From: Unio delphinus
Taxonomy: Eukaryota; Mollusca; Bivalvia; Unionida; Unionidae
Reading direction: 5' to 3'
DNA: 64,000 nt
Assembly: GCA_029339505.1 (NCBI GenBank)
Contig: JAQISU010000210.1
Location: forward strand, 16,631,501 to 16,695,500
The notes beneath the pieces were generated by a model. That model was given only the letters and a program-made list of their open reading frames with translations, did not search any database and was not told the origin of the DNA. This document shows, one piece after another, positions 11,572-21,986 of the stretch; the first letter of the stretch is position 1; each line of letters starts with the position of its first letter. A program made the position numbers and the translations under genes.

Positions 11572-11976
11572 ATGTCAAATTTTGATTTACTCGATGCTGC
11601 TAAAAAAACCTAGCGATTTAAAACTTCCGAGGTGTCTTTATGAATGATCAGTTGCCGGCACAACCAAAAAATGTTGAAACAGGTATCATTAATCTCGATG
11701 ACAGCAGCGGACCCGGTTGAATACGCGATTGATCCGCGTACAATTGTTTATTTCGATTCATATGAGTTAGCGCCTCCCAAAGAATTTACGCGTTATATAA
11801 ATAATTTAAAAACTCCTATCTGGTATTCTACGCTACCAACAAAACAAATAAATGACCAACCAATATGCGGCATAGAAGTATTAAATGTCTTTGGCACTAT
11901 TTCATCATCGAGAAAACCACCTCATCGGGTCGTAAATGAATATGCTAGTAGTGGCGTTTTAGAGAGAAGTAATTAG
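11572..11976 (+). pseudogene. Adenain-like cysteine protease, broken
   Basis: The conserved start MSNFDLLDAAKK lies at 11572, then a stop and frameshifts. The sequence holding the catalytic histidine in B (THW) is disrupted here. The YFDSYE segment and the cysteine segment remain, the latter as ICGIEVLNV. The gene lies between the VII/mu-like and fibre-like genes, as in B. Confidence 0.7.
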
Positions 11977-12000
11977 AAAATCAAAAATTTTTACAATAAC

Positions 12001-13108
12001 ATGATTGATATTTGGGGAAGACCTCTATCAACGATGAAGAAACCCGGTGCCGATGGCACTGCAACCAGTGATGTAAAAAAAATAATCGAAGATGAAATAG
12101 CTGATATGTTAAATTTAGCAAGTGTTGATCCCAATGAAATAGTTTTATTTCAAGATCGTCAGGGTAAATTGAAAACGAGTAATGTTTCCCTTGATGATAT
12201 TTTAGTTAAACGACGCGACGCAGTAGAAGATACTATCGCGTTGTTTTCTGATCAGGGTAAACTCAAACCAGGTGTACTTGTTTTAACGCTTACAGATAAA
12301 TTAGCAACGCTCGGTAGTAATTATTCATCAACGATAGAATTATTTTTAAAAAAACTACGCGATGAATATGACGACCATATAACTAAATTCGATCAGTTTT
12401 CTAAATTACAAAGAAATATAATTGACAATATTGACAAACCTCTATTAGATTTCCTTGGAAATCCACCGGTGACCACACCGAAACTCACAGAAATAAAAAC
12501 AGCTATGTTAGAACTAGCATCATTACAATCCAAATATGAAGAACACGTAAAACAGTTTTCAACTTTTCGTAAAAAACATCGTAGATAAATTACTTGGAGT
12601 CTCATTTGATAAACTCGACATAAAACTCCCGGATGTTAGAAAATCCATCGATGATCTTAAAGCAACCAGTAATGAAATTCATCGGCGAATAGAAGCTATC
12701 AACGCTGATATTAAAACGACCAACGATATTATCAGGGATGATATGCCGAAGGTAATAAAATACTTGAAAAAACAAAAATTCCTCATGAGAGAACCAACAA
12801 TTCCTTCTGAGAGAACCATCAACGTAGTATACACGATTCAATACGGATCATTTGTGTGGACACCACTAAATAATATTTTAAATATCACCGCGGCCGTCAA
12901 AGGTATTTATCGATTAACACTAGTGACACCGACTTAATTTAATATTTCATCAATGAGTTCATCTGGGATCAAAATTACGATATCAACGATCATCGACAAG
13001 GATACAACTGAACAGTTCACGATATCATCCACTGATAATAATTTGGCTAGGATTTCAGTAACATGGTATGCGGAATTCGTAGCGGATTTAAGTAAACAGC
13101 TTAATTGA
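12001..13108 (+). pseudogene. Fibre-like protein, broken
   Basis: The N-terminal tail (MIDIWGRPLS ... LASVDPNEIVLFQDRQGK) is nearly the same as in copy B and open for 195 codons; a frameshift near 12580 and a stop at about 12936 follow. The shaft is much shorter than in B, with only one LGNPPV...LTEIKTAM unit and one more degenerate unit. The head region (YTIQYGSFVW ... KGIYRLTL ... SKQLN) resembles the head of copy C far more than that of B. Probable role: attachment spike. Confidence 0.65.
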
Positions 13109-13112
13109 AATC
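13103..13112 (+). promoter_or_regulatory. AATTGAAA promoter motif before membrane protein gene (copy A)
   Basis: AATTGAAATC starts 26 bp before the ATG at 13129 and overlaps the end of the fibre gene. Matches the positioned motif of copy B. Confidence 0.45.
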
Positions 13113-13128
13113 TTTTGTAATAAATAAA

Positions 13129-13719
13129 ATGTCATCATTGGCAACGTCACAACAATATTGCTATGATCAGGTCAGCTCATTTCAAACTAAACTTAAAAAC
13201 CTCACTGAGGAGTACCAAACAAAAATAAAAAAATACCGACGAAAAATAACTGCAGTTGATGTTACCGTGTACTCGGTGAATGATGTAATCACTGGAGCCT
13301 GTATTATACTCTCCTCGGTGACAATGATTGCCCCGATAGCTATTCGAATTTGTATATCCGCGACGACAACAATCGCAGGAATTATTTCGATAATAATAAA
13401 TAAAATATCATCATGCAGCCAGCGTAAACTTCAGTATTACGTAGTTAAGTTCCATGTTGTATCAACCGCGTACTCCTAATTATCCTCTATGATATCGTCA
13501 TCACTCGAGGATACATTAATATCAGATAATGAGTTTTCAGCGATGGTACGTGTTCATGATTCCGCGATGTCAAAATTAGAGCGACAACATGAATATAATA
13601 ACAATGGCAACATCGCAAGGACTACTTCAACGAATAGCGGAAAACACAAAGATAGAGATATAATAGATTATTCGGGTATACTAGCGGGTATGGTTTTAAC
13701 AGATTTGAAGAAAACATAA
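13129..13719 (+). pseudogene. Small membrane protein, one premature stop
   Basis: The start MSSLATSQQYCYDQV is followed by a helical polar region, then two adjacent hydrophobic segments (about 13280-13400; DVITGACIILSSVTMIAPI and a second one), then a basic loop and a polar tail. The frame is the same from 13129 to 13719, broken only by the TAA at 13477-13479. Its end overlaps the start of the penton-like gene. Family unknown; two-pass membrane topology is inferred from hydrophobicity. Confidence 0.6.
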
Positions 13720-14427
13720 ATTAAGTTCAATGAGAACGATTCCTCTTTACTCTTTTTTGAATTTGAACACGGTGATAAAAAAAACTGAAAGAACGGTTAC
13801 AATAGATGATCATATTATTTCAGCATTCAAACTATTTATTGAAGGTTTCGAATTTACTAAAGAAAGACTACAGCAAAATTTTCAAAAACATCTTTCAGGA
13901 ACGAATTTACGCGATGAAATCATTAAGGATATAAAAGAAATGAACACACTAATTAATATTCATGTTATTAAAACAATACATGAATTTTTTTAGAAAATCT
14001 TTTAATGAATCTATTGACAACACTCAGGAGACAACAAAACTTTTTTATCCAAATATAATATAACAAAAGAAGAGTTATTAAATTTTGAGTTTCCAGAATA
14101 ATACACCAAAAATGAAAAAATCTCTTAGTGATATCATCGATGATGGTTTTAAAAAGATTCATGACGAATGAAAAAAAAACAACATCACAAACAGCAACAA
14201 TCCACAAACATAATAATGACCCAGACGGCGGTGGTAGACATATCGCTCCATTCAACGTCAATATATCCTCAGTGATTGCATTGAATTTAGTATGTGACGA
14301 CATCAAAGGAAGTCACCAAATAAATCTCGAGCGATCAAATAAAGCCCAGCAGGGATATATTTTATATTCATTTGCACCAAGAGCTCCTCCAGGGTTTCTA
14401 ATAATTGAGTCCCCAATCTGTTTGTAA
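13603..14427 (+). pseudogene. Penton-like minor capsid protein, deleted and frameshifted
   Basis: It starts MATSQGLLQRIAENT at 13603, matching MSLELLQRIAENT in B and MTSPQELLQRI in C, so this start is conserved. The N-terminal beta-rich domain is mostly deleted. The middle survives partly at 13730-13993. The C-terminal jelly-roll-like part (DPDGGGRHIAP, QGYILYSFAP, PPGFLII) is open at 14128-14427 but lacks the final segment of the B protein. Confidence 0.7.
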
Positions 14428-14480
14428 AGTCCTAAAGGACTTTCATCTTAAATGATTTTCATCGTAAATTGTTAGTGTTA

Positions 14481-14598
14481 CCCCATAGCAGCAGAGGGAG
14501 TGCGACAACGACCATGGCGTCTTTTTTTATTGCGAGAAAGCATTAGTTAGCCAAAATGACGTTACGGCAAGTTGTCCAATCCACCCCCTCTGCTCCTG
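14481..14598. repeat. Right terminal repeat of copy A
   Basis: The inner border CCCCATAGCAGCAGAGGGAG and the outer border CACCCCCTCTGCTCCT are inverted versions of each other, and both correspond to the G-rich borders of the copy B TIRs. The unit is about 118 bp, half the size of B's, and its interior is not obviously similar to B's. It marks the right end of copy A. Confidence 0.65.
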
Positions 14599-14669
14599 TT
14601 TTATATACGGATGTTAGTATTGTTTAATTCTACATATCTGATCCGATAATTGTTATTCCATTCATTAAT

Positions 14670-14757
<88 letters not shown>

Positions 14758-14948
14758 GTGTACATATGCTTGTATATTTTTTGCAGTTTAATCAATCGGA
14801 GAAATGTTCACAATTCTCTTTAAAATGATAATATATCTTTTGCAATGGAACTCATCAAGACTAGAGACAACGAAATATTTTGAATTAATCCTATGCAAAG
14901 ACTATTGTATATTAAATGTATATAAAGGGAGTAGAATATTAAACTTAC
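14599..14948. other. Host intron sequence with TA microsatellite
   Basis: Between the end of copy A and the Ig exon. It contains the (TA)n tract listed separately and AT-rich sequence without a gene. By splice orientation this is the start of the intron downstream of exon 3. Confidence 0.6.
14672..14755. repeat. (TA)n microsatellite
   Basis: Uninterrupted TA dinucleotides over about 84 bp. The Tyr-Ile open frame read through it is an artefact. Confidence 0.95.
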
Positions 14949-15130
14949 TTGCCACTCTGACTTCCCAAAATCCAGACACTGCTATCCCCTGGCTGTTTTG
15001 AGCAAAACACTGGTACGTCCCCTCTCCATTTAGAACTGTCACACCATTGATATTTATGTCACCTCTGTTTGAATTAATTTCATACTGTGCATTAGTTGAC
15101 AGTACAACTCCATCCTTTTTCCAGATGTAC
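14949..15130 (-). CDS. Host exon 3: second half of an Ig (I-set) domain
   Basis: Read on minus, a polypyrimidine tract and CAG precede 15130, and CAA|GTAAGTTT follows 14949: strong acceptor and donor sites. The 182-nt exon is open in one frame and contains YIWKKDGVVLS (Ig C-strand tryptophan) and GEGTYQCFAQNSQGIAVS (F-strand cysteine). It has the form of an N-terminal Ig domain of L1CAM/neuroglian/contactin-type cell-adhesion proteins. Its first base completes the last codon of exon 2 (32190-32295), giving a phase-2 intron inside the domain; it ends in phase 1, as usual at Ig domain borders. Later exons are not found in the window. Confidence 0.8.
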
Positions 15131-15701
15131 CTGTAAAAAAGTCAAAGTATTGTTATACCATTGAATCTTATGACTCAGTGGTTGCGTTAATTTCATATTT
15201 TGCTTCATTTGACAGTCCCTTTTCAACCTTCTTTCATATATACCTGTTACAAAATACTGTCCAATAAACAGCATAGTCATGTTCATTTCCTTACATAACC
15301 CAGACCTGTATTTACGTGCTTACTTCGATCCATAATACACCGATAAACCTTTTCAAAGTGCGCACGCGTACACTGTAGATTTACGCAAGAATTATACTTG
15401 AATTGCGAGTTTAACAAATAGTGTTAATGTGTGCTGTAAGGCTTGAAACTGTAGGAAGTCAAGTCATATTTGATTAGCCTAATAACAAAATGTGTTTCCA
15501 GTTGGCGGAGTTTCCATGTTTCTCACTGCTGACCTTCCACTTTTTCCAAATAGTATAAGATTTGTTTTAAAAACAAATCACATTGCCGAACTTTATTTGT
15601 TTAGCAAAAGTCTTAAATCCCCTATTTGTTTGTACTCCCTACAGATTTCGATAATGAAAATGTTTAATGTGATAAGAAGTCTAGAGAACTAAGTCAATTG
15701 A
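15131..15701. other. Host intron 2, part left of copy B
   Basis: AT-rich sequence between the acceptor of exon 3 and the left TIR of copy B. No coding signal was seen. Confidence 0.65.
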
Positions 15702-15926
15702 AGCAACGGGGGGGGGGGGGGCGAATCGGACATTTGCTCCAGACATCATTTGCTCTAAATCTAACAAACATCTCGAGAGAATTAATTCGAATCCTTCTTG
15801 TTCAACCCAAAAAAAGATTACTTGCTCGAAACATAAGTCTTTCGCAAACCATACTCCAAGACCGTTTTCATCGTTTAGTCAAAATACGGTCTCGTCGTGA
15901 TGTCATCGCCCCCCTGCTGCTATGGG
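15702..15926 (+). repeat. Left terminal inverted repeat of copy B
   Basis: Starts AGCAACGGGG with a long G tract and ends with a C tract and CTGCTGCTATGGG. The interior, from GCGAATCGGACATTTGCTCC to CAAAATACGGTCTC, is the reverse complement of the right repeat with few differences. The outer and inner borders are themselves inverted (AGCA...GGGG and CCCC...TGCTGCT). Confidence 0.93.
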
Positions 15927-15937
15927 TTTTTACGATT

Positions 15938-16597
15938 TCAACCAAATATTTGATCGAGTCCGATACAATATCGTGTTCGAGGATCATGTAAATTTATTGT
16001 TATAAATCCATGCGGGGTTGACTGGGCTTTACTAAAGATATTTCTAAATTGATTGAAGTACATATCGGAACACCATGTCTGCCAAATATTTCGTAGCGTA
16101 TGTGTATCAACGCCGTTAAACACAGCAAGAATATTACAGTTATCTCTGATCACTTTTGGAATCTGAGTGTATCGTTGAGTGACATATATCATGTCAGTGT
16201 TTTTATGCCTGCCTCTGGAAAATATTCTAGCTGGGTTTTTTTGATTGTCTAACATCACATCGTCATATACGACTAAATTTTTAATGCTCCCATCAAGGTC
16301 ATCCACGGATGGCGCCTCGTCAATATCGGTTATAAATTCAATAATGCCCTTGCCGGCAATCTCTGAAGCGTTTTCATTAAAATCTTTTAGCACTTCATAG
16401 CATCGTTGATCGTCTACACTCGGGGCGACCAAATACAACTTATTCCACTTCATCCATCTCACTTTTAAATTGAGCAACAATTGCGTCTTGCCGGATCCAG
16501 ATGGCCCGATTATAATTGCGCGGATAGAGTTTGGTAGCGCTGCATGATGCTTAACTGGTTCTCTTGTTTTAGTCGCTGAAAAATCAATTATATTCAT
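15938..16597 (-). CDS. FtsK/HerA-type genome packaging ATPase
   Basis: Open frame of 219 residues from the ATG at 16597 (an upstream in-frame ATG at 16609 exists, but the start MNIIDFSAT is the one conserved in copy C). The Walker A loop is IIIGPSGSGKTQLLL near residue 29; Walker B is NLVVYDDV. It continues with GRHKNTDMIYVTQRY, the arrangement of A32-like packaging ATPases of Polintons, adintoviruses and large DNA viruses. Predicted role: ATP-driven translocation of the genome into preformed capsids. The stop lies 11 bp from the TIR. It is divergent from the PLA2 gene with a 17-bp gap. Intact. Confidence 0.9.
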   Translation of the reverse strand: MNIIDFSATKTREPVKHHAALPNSIRAIIIGPSGSGKTQLLLNLKVRWMKWNKLYLVAPSVDDQRCYEVLKDFNENASEIAGKGIIEFITDIDEAPSVDDLDGSIKNLVVYDDVMLDNQKNPARIFSRGRHKNTDMIYVTQRYTQIPKVIRDNCNILAVFNGVDTHTLRNIWQTWCSDMYFNQFRNIFSKAQSTPHGFITINLHDPRTRYCIGLDQIFG

Positions 16598-16614
16598 ATG
16601 TCTATACATAAATT

Positions 16615-17138
16615 ATGGATCTATATTGTGTGAAGTGTAAAACGCGTACTAACACAAATGATGTGACGACGATTACAACTAAAAATAACAGATCAGCACT
16701 TACTGGTAGATGTGCAACATGTGGTATAAAAAAGTTTAGATTTGTTTCTATGAAATCCGGAGATGTTTTAAAAAAACGAGGAGGTGATATCGCAGCCAAA
16801 TCGGCAAAGCTCCCTGGAACCCCATGGGCAAAGTACCCCGGAGAAAAGCACCTTCCAGGATATAGCTACTGTGGCCCCGGAACACGATTAGATGTCAGAC
16901 TTGATGATCAAATCAACCCCGACCCGGTGAGTATCCGATAAACGCTATTGATAATGCGTGTCATGCTCATGATGTTGCATATTATAAAAGCAGCAATTTG
17001 CAACACAGGCATCTCGCAGATGTGAAATTAATTCATGCGTTAAATGCTATTCCTGATAAATCTTTCAAAGAAAAGTTGGCTTCGTGGTTGGTAAAATCAC
17101 CTATGAAAGGAAAATTGATGATGGGCGCTGGTTATTAA
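16615..17138 (+). pseudogene. Zinc-ribbon plus phospholipase A2 protein, one frameshift
   Basis: The N-terminus is a viral-type zinc ribbon (YCVKC ... CATCG, two CxxC pairs). A short linker (GTPWAKYPGEKHLPGY) leads to a PLA2 core of the parvovirus VP1u type: calcium loop YCGPGTRLD at 16868-16897 and catalytic helix ACHAHDVAYY at about 16952-16984. The frame shifts between them near 16935-16945; downstream sequence stays similar to copy C up to the TAA at 17136-17138. In related viruses such domains help virions leave endosomes; that role here is inferred. Broken by a small deletion. Confidence 0.8.
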
Positions 17139-17142
17139 TAAT

Positions 17143-18080
17143 ATGGAATCTATTTATTATTCTCCGAGGGGATACTGGAGGAGTAACGCTGCAATCAATA
17201 AACTCGCCAACGCCGCAAAAGTAAAAAGGACACTGCGGCTAATTGGTTATCCAAACAGGCTATATGGCAAATTTATCTACCGCGTCCTAAACAAATCAAT
17301 TTCTCGCATTTTGATGTTACCCGACCCAATGAAGTTCATCAAGGTGATTTATTGTTTTTACCACATGATAACGGTTACAAATACGCGCTAACCGTAGTTG
17401 ACGTTGCGAGTCGATACAAACAAGCAGAACCGCTAAAAACAAAATCATCGCCCGAAGTTGCTTCTGCATTTGAAAGGATTTATCGACGAGGCCCACTACG
17501 CTGGCCAAATCTGTTACAAGTTGATCCTGGCAAGGAATTTCAGGGTGTGGTTGCATCTACGATGAAACATCACAATGTCACCATTTGACGGGGGCATACT
17601 GCACTACATCGCGATCAGGCAATTGTAGAACGATTTAATAGGACTCTTGCTGAGTGGTTATTTGGATATCAATACGCAAAAAAATTCATCCAAGAAAAGT
17701 GATCCCGTGAATGGGTCAAAAGGTTACCAAGGGTAGTTGGAGCGCTAAATAACGAGATTACCAGAGCAATCAATATGAAACCAAACAATGCAATAAAAAA
17801 AGTATATACCACAACCACAGCGGGATAGCGTTTCTCAGCCAATTCTTGGCAATGTCACCGTGAGATATTTATATGAACCAGGAGAACTCGAAGTTGGTAA
17901 AAAAGGGCTACTGATCCTATTTGGAGTGTCACTACGCATAGAATATCTACTATAACACGATCAACTGGTAGACCTCCAATCTATAAATTGGATTCAACTG
18001 CCCCTCAGTGGGGTTTTACACGCGAACAGCTACAAGTGATTCCCGATGATACTCAATTCCCTCCACATGGTCTTAACTAG
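17143..18080 (+). pseudogene. Retrovirus-type (rve) integrase, multiply broken
   Basis: Starts MESIYYSPRGYWR. The catalytic core shows the DDE pattern: Asp in TVVDVASRY (about 17392-17418), Asp in LQVDPGKEF (17513-17541) and Glu in AIVERFNRTL (about 17617-17648). The core resembles the metazoan integrase family annotated after C. elegans F54H12.3. Lesions: a frameshift near 17280, TGA at 17586-17588, TGA near 17700, TAG near 17826 and more shifts. The terminal TAG at 18078-18080 overlaps the convergent polymerase gene by 8 bp. The enzyme would insert element DNA at the TIRs; this copy cannot. Confidence 0.85.
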
Positions 18081-21000
18081 CGCCGTTGCGTCTATTACAC
18101 TCAAGACAAGTCAACATCACATTGTTTCTGACATGACCGAGACTGTTATTTTTTCTGTCTACGGTAAATTGGCGAGGATCTTTATCCGAATACTGCCAAC
18201 GCATTATACAATTGCAACTCGCACAGTGATTTTTTTGTTGTTGATTCAACGCGATTATTAATTCAGCATCAATATCAAATTCTCGTTGTTTTTTTTTTTG
18301 TCTTGTTGTTTATAACCAGTTTTTTTTTTATAAATGATGCTAACATCAATATCATCCATTGTGATGTCATCATCGAAAATAATTCTTCGAGGTTGATTTA
18401 TTCGCCGTACTCTAGACACTGCAAAATAGACTAAATTTGACCACTCAATGCGATTATCAACTATCCAAACAATTGTATCCGTGATGGTTAATCCCTGCGA
18501 GGAATGTATCGTCGTTACATAACCCAGTGTCCATGGCGATTTCTCAGCACGCAATGCGTCTTCGACAACACTGATATCAACCAGCATAATATCATTTAAC
18601 ACTAGTGTTTGTCTTTCGTGCTGTCCTGGAATTTCAACTTCAATATTCTGTTACCGTGTATCATAGGGTCTATAACACAGCGGCACTGGGCGCGTTGGGC
18701 ATTTTTCTTTGTGAAGCTCAAACAACTTTTTCTGAAGTGTGTCTCTGACTATCTTTCTACTTGCCACTACAAAATTGTTTGGCTCCCATGCTTCCCAAAA
18801 TTCCTCCATGTGAGTTTCCGGAATTATTTCTCTGATTATTTCACATTGAACTTTATCGGGTTGCTGCCTAATTAAATTCTTAAGTGAATGTAATTGTTCA
18901 TCAAGTGCTCTATAGTCAGTATCGATTTCTTAATAATAGTCAACAAACCCTTTTAACCAATCATGTGGACCCGCGCCGACAAATGGTGGTGGTTGTCCAT
19001 GATCTCCACACATTATCACCGCTGTATTCTTTTGCAGCAACCAATCATGAAACATTTTTAATACATCTACTGAAACCGTACATATCTCATCCCAAATTAT
19101 AACCTCGGGGATGAATTTCTCTCCCATTCGTTCAGGTGTCCATTTGTCACCAATGTATCTGAAAAAACTATGATACGTACACGCGGAAACGCCTCGTTGT
19201 TTTATCTCTCTGGCTAATCTATGTGTTGGCGTCAGCACAATCATGTTTACGCGTCCTCGATATAACTCGATTGCACGCGTCGTCTTTCCTGACCCGCCAC
19301 AGCCGTTTAAATAAACTGTTTTATATCTACAAATTGGATCTGATATCGATGGTGCATTAGAACGCTCTGATAAATTATCACCGCGTAAGTAATTACTTTT
19401 AATTTCAACGTCTGCTGATTCAGAATACACACGCAGCATTTCTTTTTTAATTCTCCATGATCCTCAAATTAGTGAATTCAGCAACTGCGCAATTGTACTT
19501 GCTGTTAATGTAAAATGAATCAACGGCAACTCTAACCGCAGTGTCAGGAAATCTATTTATCATTGAAAATAAATTAATACAAGCATAACCCAGCATCGAC
19601 GACCTCAAATGTGTATACGGGGATCTGTAACTGTCGCTGTAAGTAACGACTGTACCCAATTTTGTTCCATCGGACAAGAAAGCGTCTTTACGATCCACAT
19701 ATATGTTTTTGAATACTGCATCCGCGATTACAAAGTCATATTCGGTGTTATCCATAATCAGCCGTGAACAATATCGTCTATAGTCGCATTTTTTTCCTCC
19801 CTGAGTGAATTTTCCGATTATTCTTCTGCCGAGATCTTTTGCTTCGATGTTTCGTTGATTAAATACCCGTTTGGACCACTCAATGATATATTCTTCGTTG
19901 GCATCAATATGTTTTCTGAATTCCTCAATTATACTATGAAGACGTTCCGGTGTTGGTAACCAGACATTGATTTGTTTCCGATATGATATAATTGCTTCAC
20001 TGACCGTCAGTGAAATTAACATTTTTGTATCAATCATGAACCGTAATAACGCTATTGGCAGCCACTTCTTTTGAGAAATGTGTCTACCAATCCAAATATA
20101 ACAACAGCGATGAAGTCCTGCTGCAAATTCAAATGATACTACACGAGCGAATCCATTTAAATCAAAATCAGGCAGCGGCCCATTAATTGCAACACGAGTC
20201 ATTTCATGTACGGGGTGTCCAAATCGTTTAAAATACTCAGTACACTCTCCATAACAAAGAAAACTCGCTGGATAACAAGCAACCATATCAACTGAAATGA
20301 TATTATCATGGTCGTATTTGTTATTCCATAAGCCGCTATGAGTAAATTCTAAACAACTAGCCTCAATGTCTGGCAAGAATTCTACGCGTGTTGGTTTCCA
20401 TGCGTTTTTGATTCTCGCAAAATGAGCTGCAACCGACGGGATTGTAAAACAGTTTGTCAATAATTGTTCATCATCGTTGATGATTTCATCGGTGGCTTCG
20501 CCACACGCTGTTAAAAACCCACTAGCTGTTTTTTTTCATTTTGTTGTGAAATGCTTCAGTGCGGTATAATTCACCGTTTGGTCTTACAAACTGATCAAAC
20601 GTATCCATGTCGTTTTTCAGTGCTGCGAAGTAACCACACAGACACGGGGTCATTTTTACTCAAATGCGCAATAGCATCGAATAGTTTCTTTTCAACGAGA
20701 AAACCGTCCCTGGAAAATTCTTCTCGTAAGAATTCGTCGGGTATATACTTTATTGTTCTGTTTCGTTGAAATATTGTGACCGCGGGCGTCCACGCGTGTT
20801 CGTTATGATCAATAATTTTGATTGGAGCTCCCTTTGATTTATATTTTGATTCGTATAAAACTTCTCCGGTTATCGTTGTAACAGTTATTGGAAATCTCAG
20901 CGACGTTTCTAATTTTTCTATATCGCCAATAGTCGCTCCGCAGTCTTTCACCGTTAACTCCCATTGAGCTATTTTGCTACGCCGTAGATCGGTAAGTTTG

Positions 21001-21593
21001 TCCCCTTGGGATGCATTTGTAAAATGTTCTGTTATTCGTGCTGCTACACAATTGAGTGGCAAAGCCATTGACGACGAAGTCGCCGGCGACGACTGTTTCA
21101 TTGGTTTAAGTTTTCTTATATCAGGTTTTTCATTTAACAGATATATCCCATACACAGCTGTTGTTTCAGGATATGCTCGTTCATAGTATGGTTTGTCAAT
21201 TCCAGTTAACAAACCCGGCTTAGAATCACGGCAAACAACGACTGTTTTCTTGTCTTTGAGAATCGGTTCAAATTTGTCTAGTATAATCCAACCGCCTGAT
21301 TCTACACGGATAATGAATTTCACTCTAAAAAAGTACTTTTTGTTGCCAAGTTGTGATAACATCATGGCTGCGGTGCTGTCGTTCATGATGGCATCAACAA
21401 CGCCATCAATTCGAAATGTTGAAAAGCTATGAGATGCACCGTCGTGTTTGAATTCATTAATACAATCACGTATTTTATTTATCAGGGCTCTATCCGTTAT
21501 TGCCCGTTTTGGCACATCTTTGAGGGTTCTATCGAGATTAAATTTAACGCTTTTGTAATGCTTAATTGCCGATAATCTCTCGAAGTCCTCCAT
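18073..21593 (-). pseudogene. Family B DNA polymerase-SF1 helicase-HNH nuclease, broken
   Basis: Starts MEDFERLS at 21593; total about 1170 codons. The N-terminal domain (20595-21593) ends with a NCVAARITEHF...LRFPITV module. The palm has motif A SVDMVACYPASF (20261-20300), GRRIIGKFTQGGK near 19800, and motif C VRVAVDSFYI (19505-19545), with only one Asp where DTD is usual. The SF1 helicase follows: Walker A GCGGSGKTT (about 19280-19310), Walker B IIWDEI (19085-19103), CGDHGQPPPF, TIHSSQGLT, AVSRVRR. An HNH domain ends it (CASC ... FTVDR-N--LGH ... CLECN, 18073-18230). Lesions: frameshifts near 20620, 20530, 19450 and 18290; stops at 18930 and 18651. Predicted genome replicase. Confidence 0.87.
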
Positions 21594-21635
21594 GTTATAA
21601 TTAAAACAAGCATTTAAATAGAAAAATATAGTATA
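21594..21635. promoter_or_regulatory. Divergent promoter region, polymerase / cysteine-rich gene
   Basis: 42 bp between opposing start codons, AT-rich. AATTAAAACAAG starts at 21599, 37 bp before the plus-strand ATG. The equivalent gap in copy A is 43 bp with the same AATTAAAA word. Confidence 0.5.
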
Positions 21636-21965
21636 ATGAATCACTGCAAGTGGCTAATGATTGGATCAACAACCCCGTGTAACAAATCATGCAGAAGCGA
21701 ATTCTGTGGATATCATTTACAAAGTGTTCGGAGAGGAAGTTTTGGCCCCCTTCCGTGCCTCCGATGTGGGGTGGGGGTAAGGGGAAAATCCCAGTTGTGT
21801 CTCAGTTGTGGCTGCACACGATACAAGGAACTAAAACGCCGCTACTATGGCAAACGAATAAAAAATGCAGTCATTGATCCAACCGATGACTCTGTCAGCG
21901 ACAAAATCATAAAAACCCCTCAAGACTATATTGATAGACTTATAATTAAAGCAAATAATAATTAG
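21636..21965 (+). CDS. Cysteine-rich zinc-binding protein
   Basis: Intact, 109 residues. The N-terminus NHCKWLMIG...CNKSC...FCGYH forms a first zinc-binding cluster; CLRCGVGVRGKSQLCLSCG forms a second. The C-terminal TPQDYIDR segment is shared with copy A (5312-5623). It is head to head with the replicase and 21 bp before the HNH gene. No catalytic motif; a nucleic-acid-binding or regulatory role is plausible but unproven. Confidence 0.7.
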   Translation: MNHCKWLMIGSTTPCNKSCRSEFCGYHLQSVRRGSFGPLPCLRCGVGVRGKSQLCLSCGCTRYKELKRRYYGKRIKNAVIDPTDDSVSDKIIKTPQDYIDRLIIKANNN

Positions 21966-21972
21966 AGAAATA
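21960..21972 (+). promoter_or_regulatory. AATTAGAG promoter motif before HNH gene
   Basis: AATTAGAGAAATA starts 27 bp before the ATG at 21987 and overlaps the stop codon of the cysteine-rich gene. Confidence 0.45.
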
Positions 21973-21986
21973 GCATTATTATACAA

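Larger units (their letters stand above)
2187..14599 (+). mobile_element. Polinton-like viral element, copy A (left end missing)
   Basis: Homology to copy B begins abruptly at about 2187 inside the helicase C-terminus and runs colinearly to a right terminal repeat at 14481-14598. The packaging ATPase, PLA2 and integrase genes, the HNH tail of the polymerase gene and the left TIR are absent. Gene order and strands match copy B: polymerase-helicase on minus, everything else on plus. Most genes carry frameshifts, stops or deletions; the cysteine-rich gene and the 123-residue gene are still open. It is clearly closer to B than to C across most genes. Confidence 0.85.

Noticed and set aside
11205..11573. 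Minus-strand 122-codon frame opposite the VII/mu-like gene
   Set aside because: Shadow of a conserved plus-strand gene.
14949..15130. Ig exon as a captured viral gene
   Set aside because: It lies outside the element ends, has canonical splice sites and matches the phases of the other host exons.
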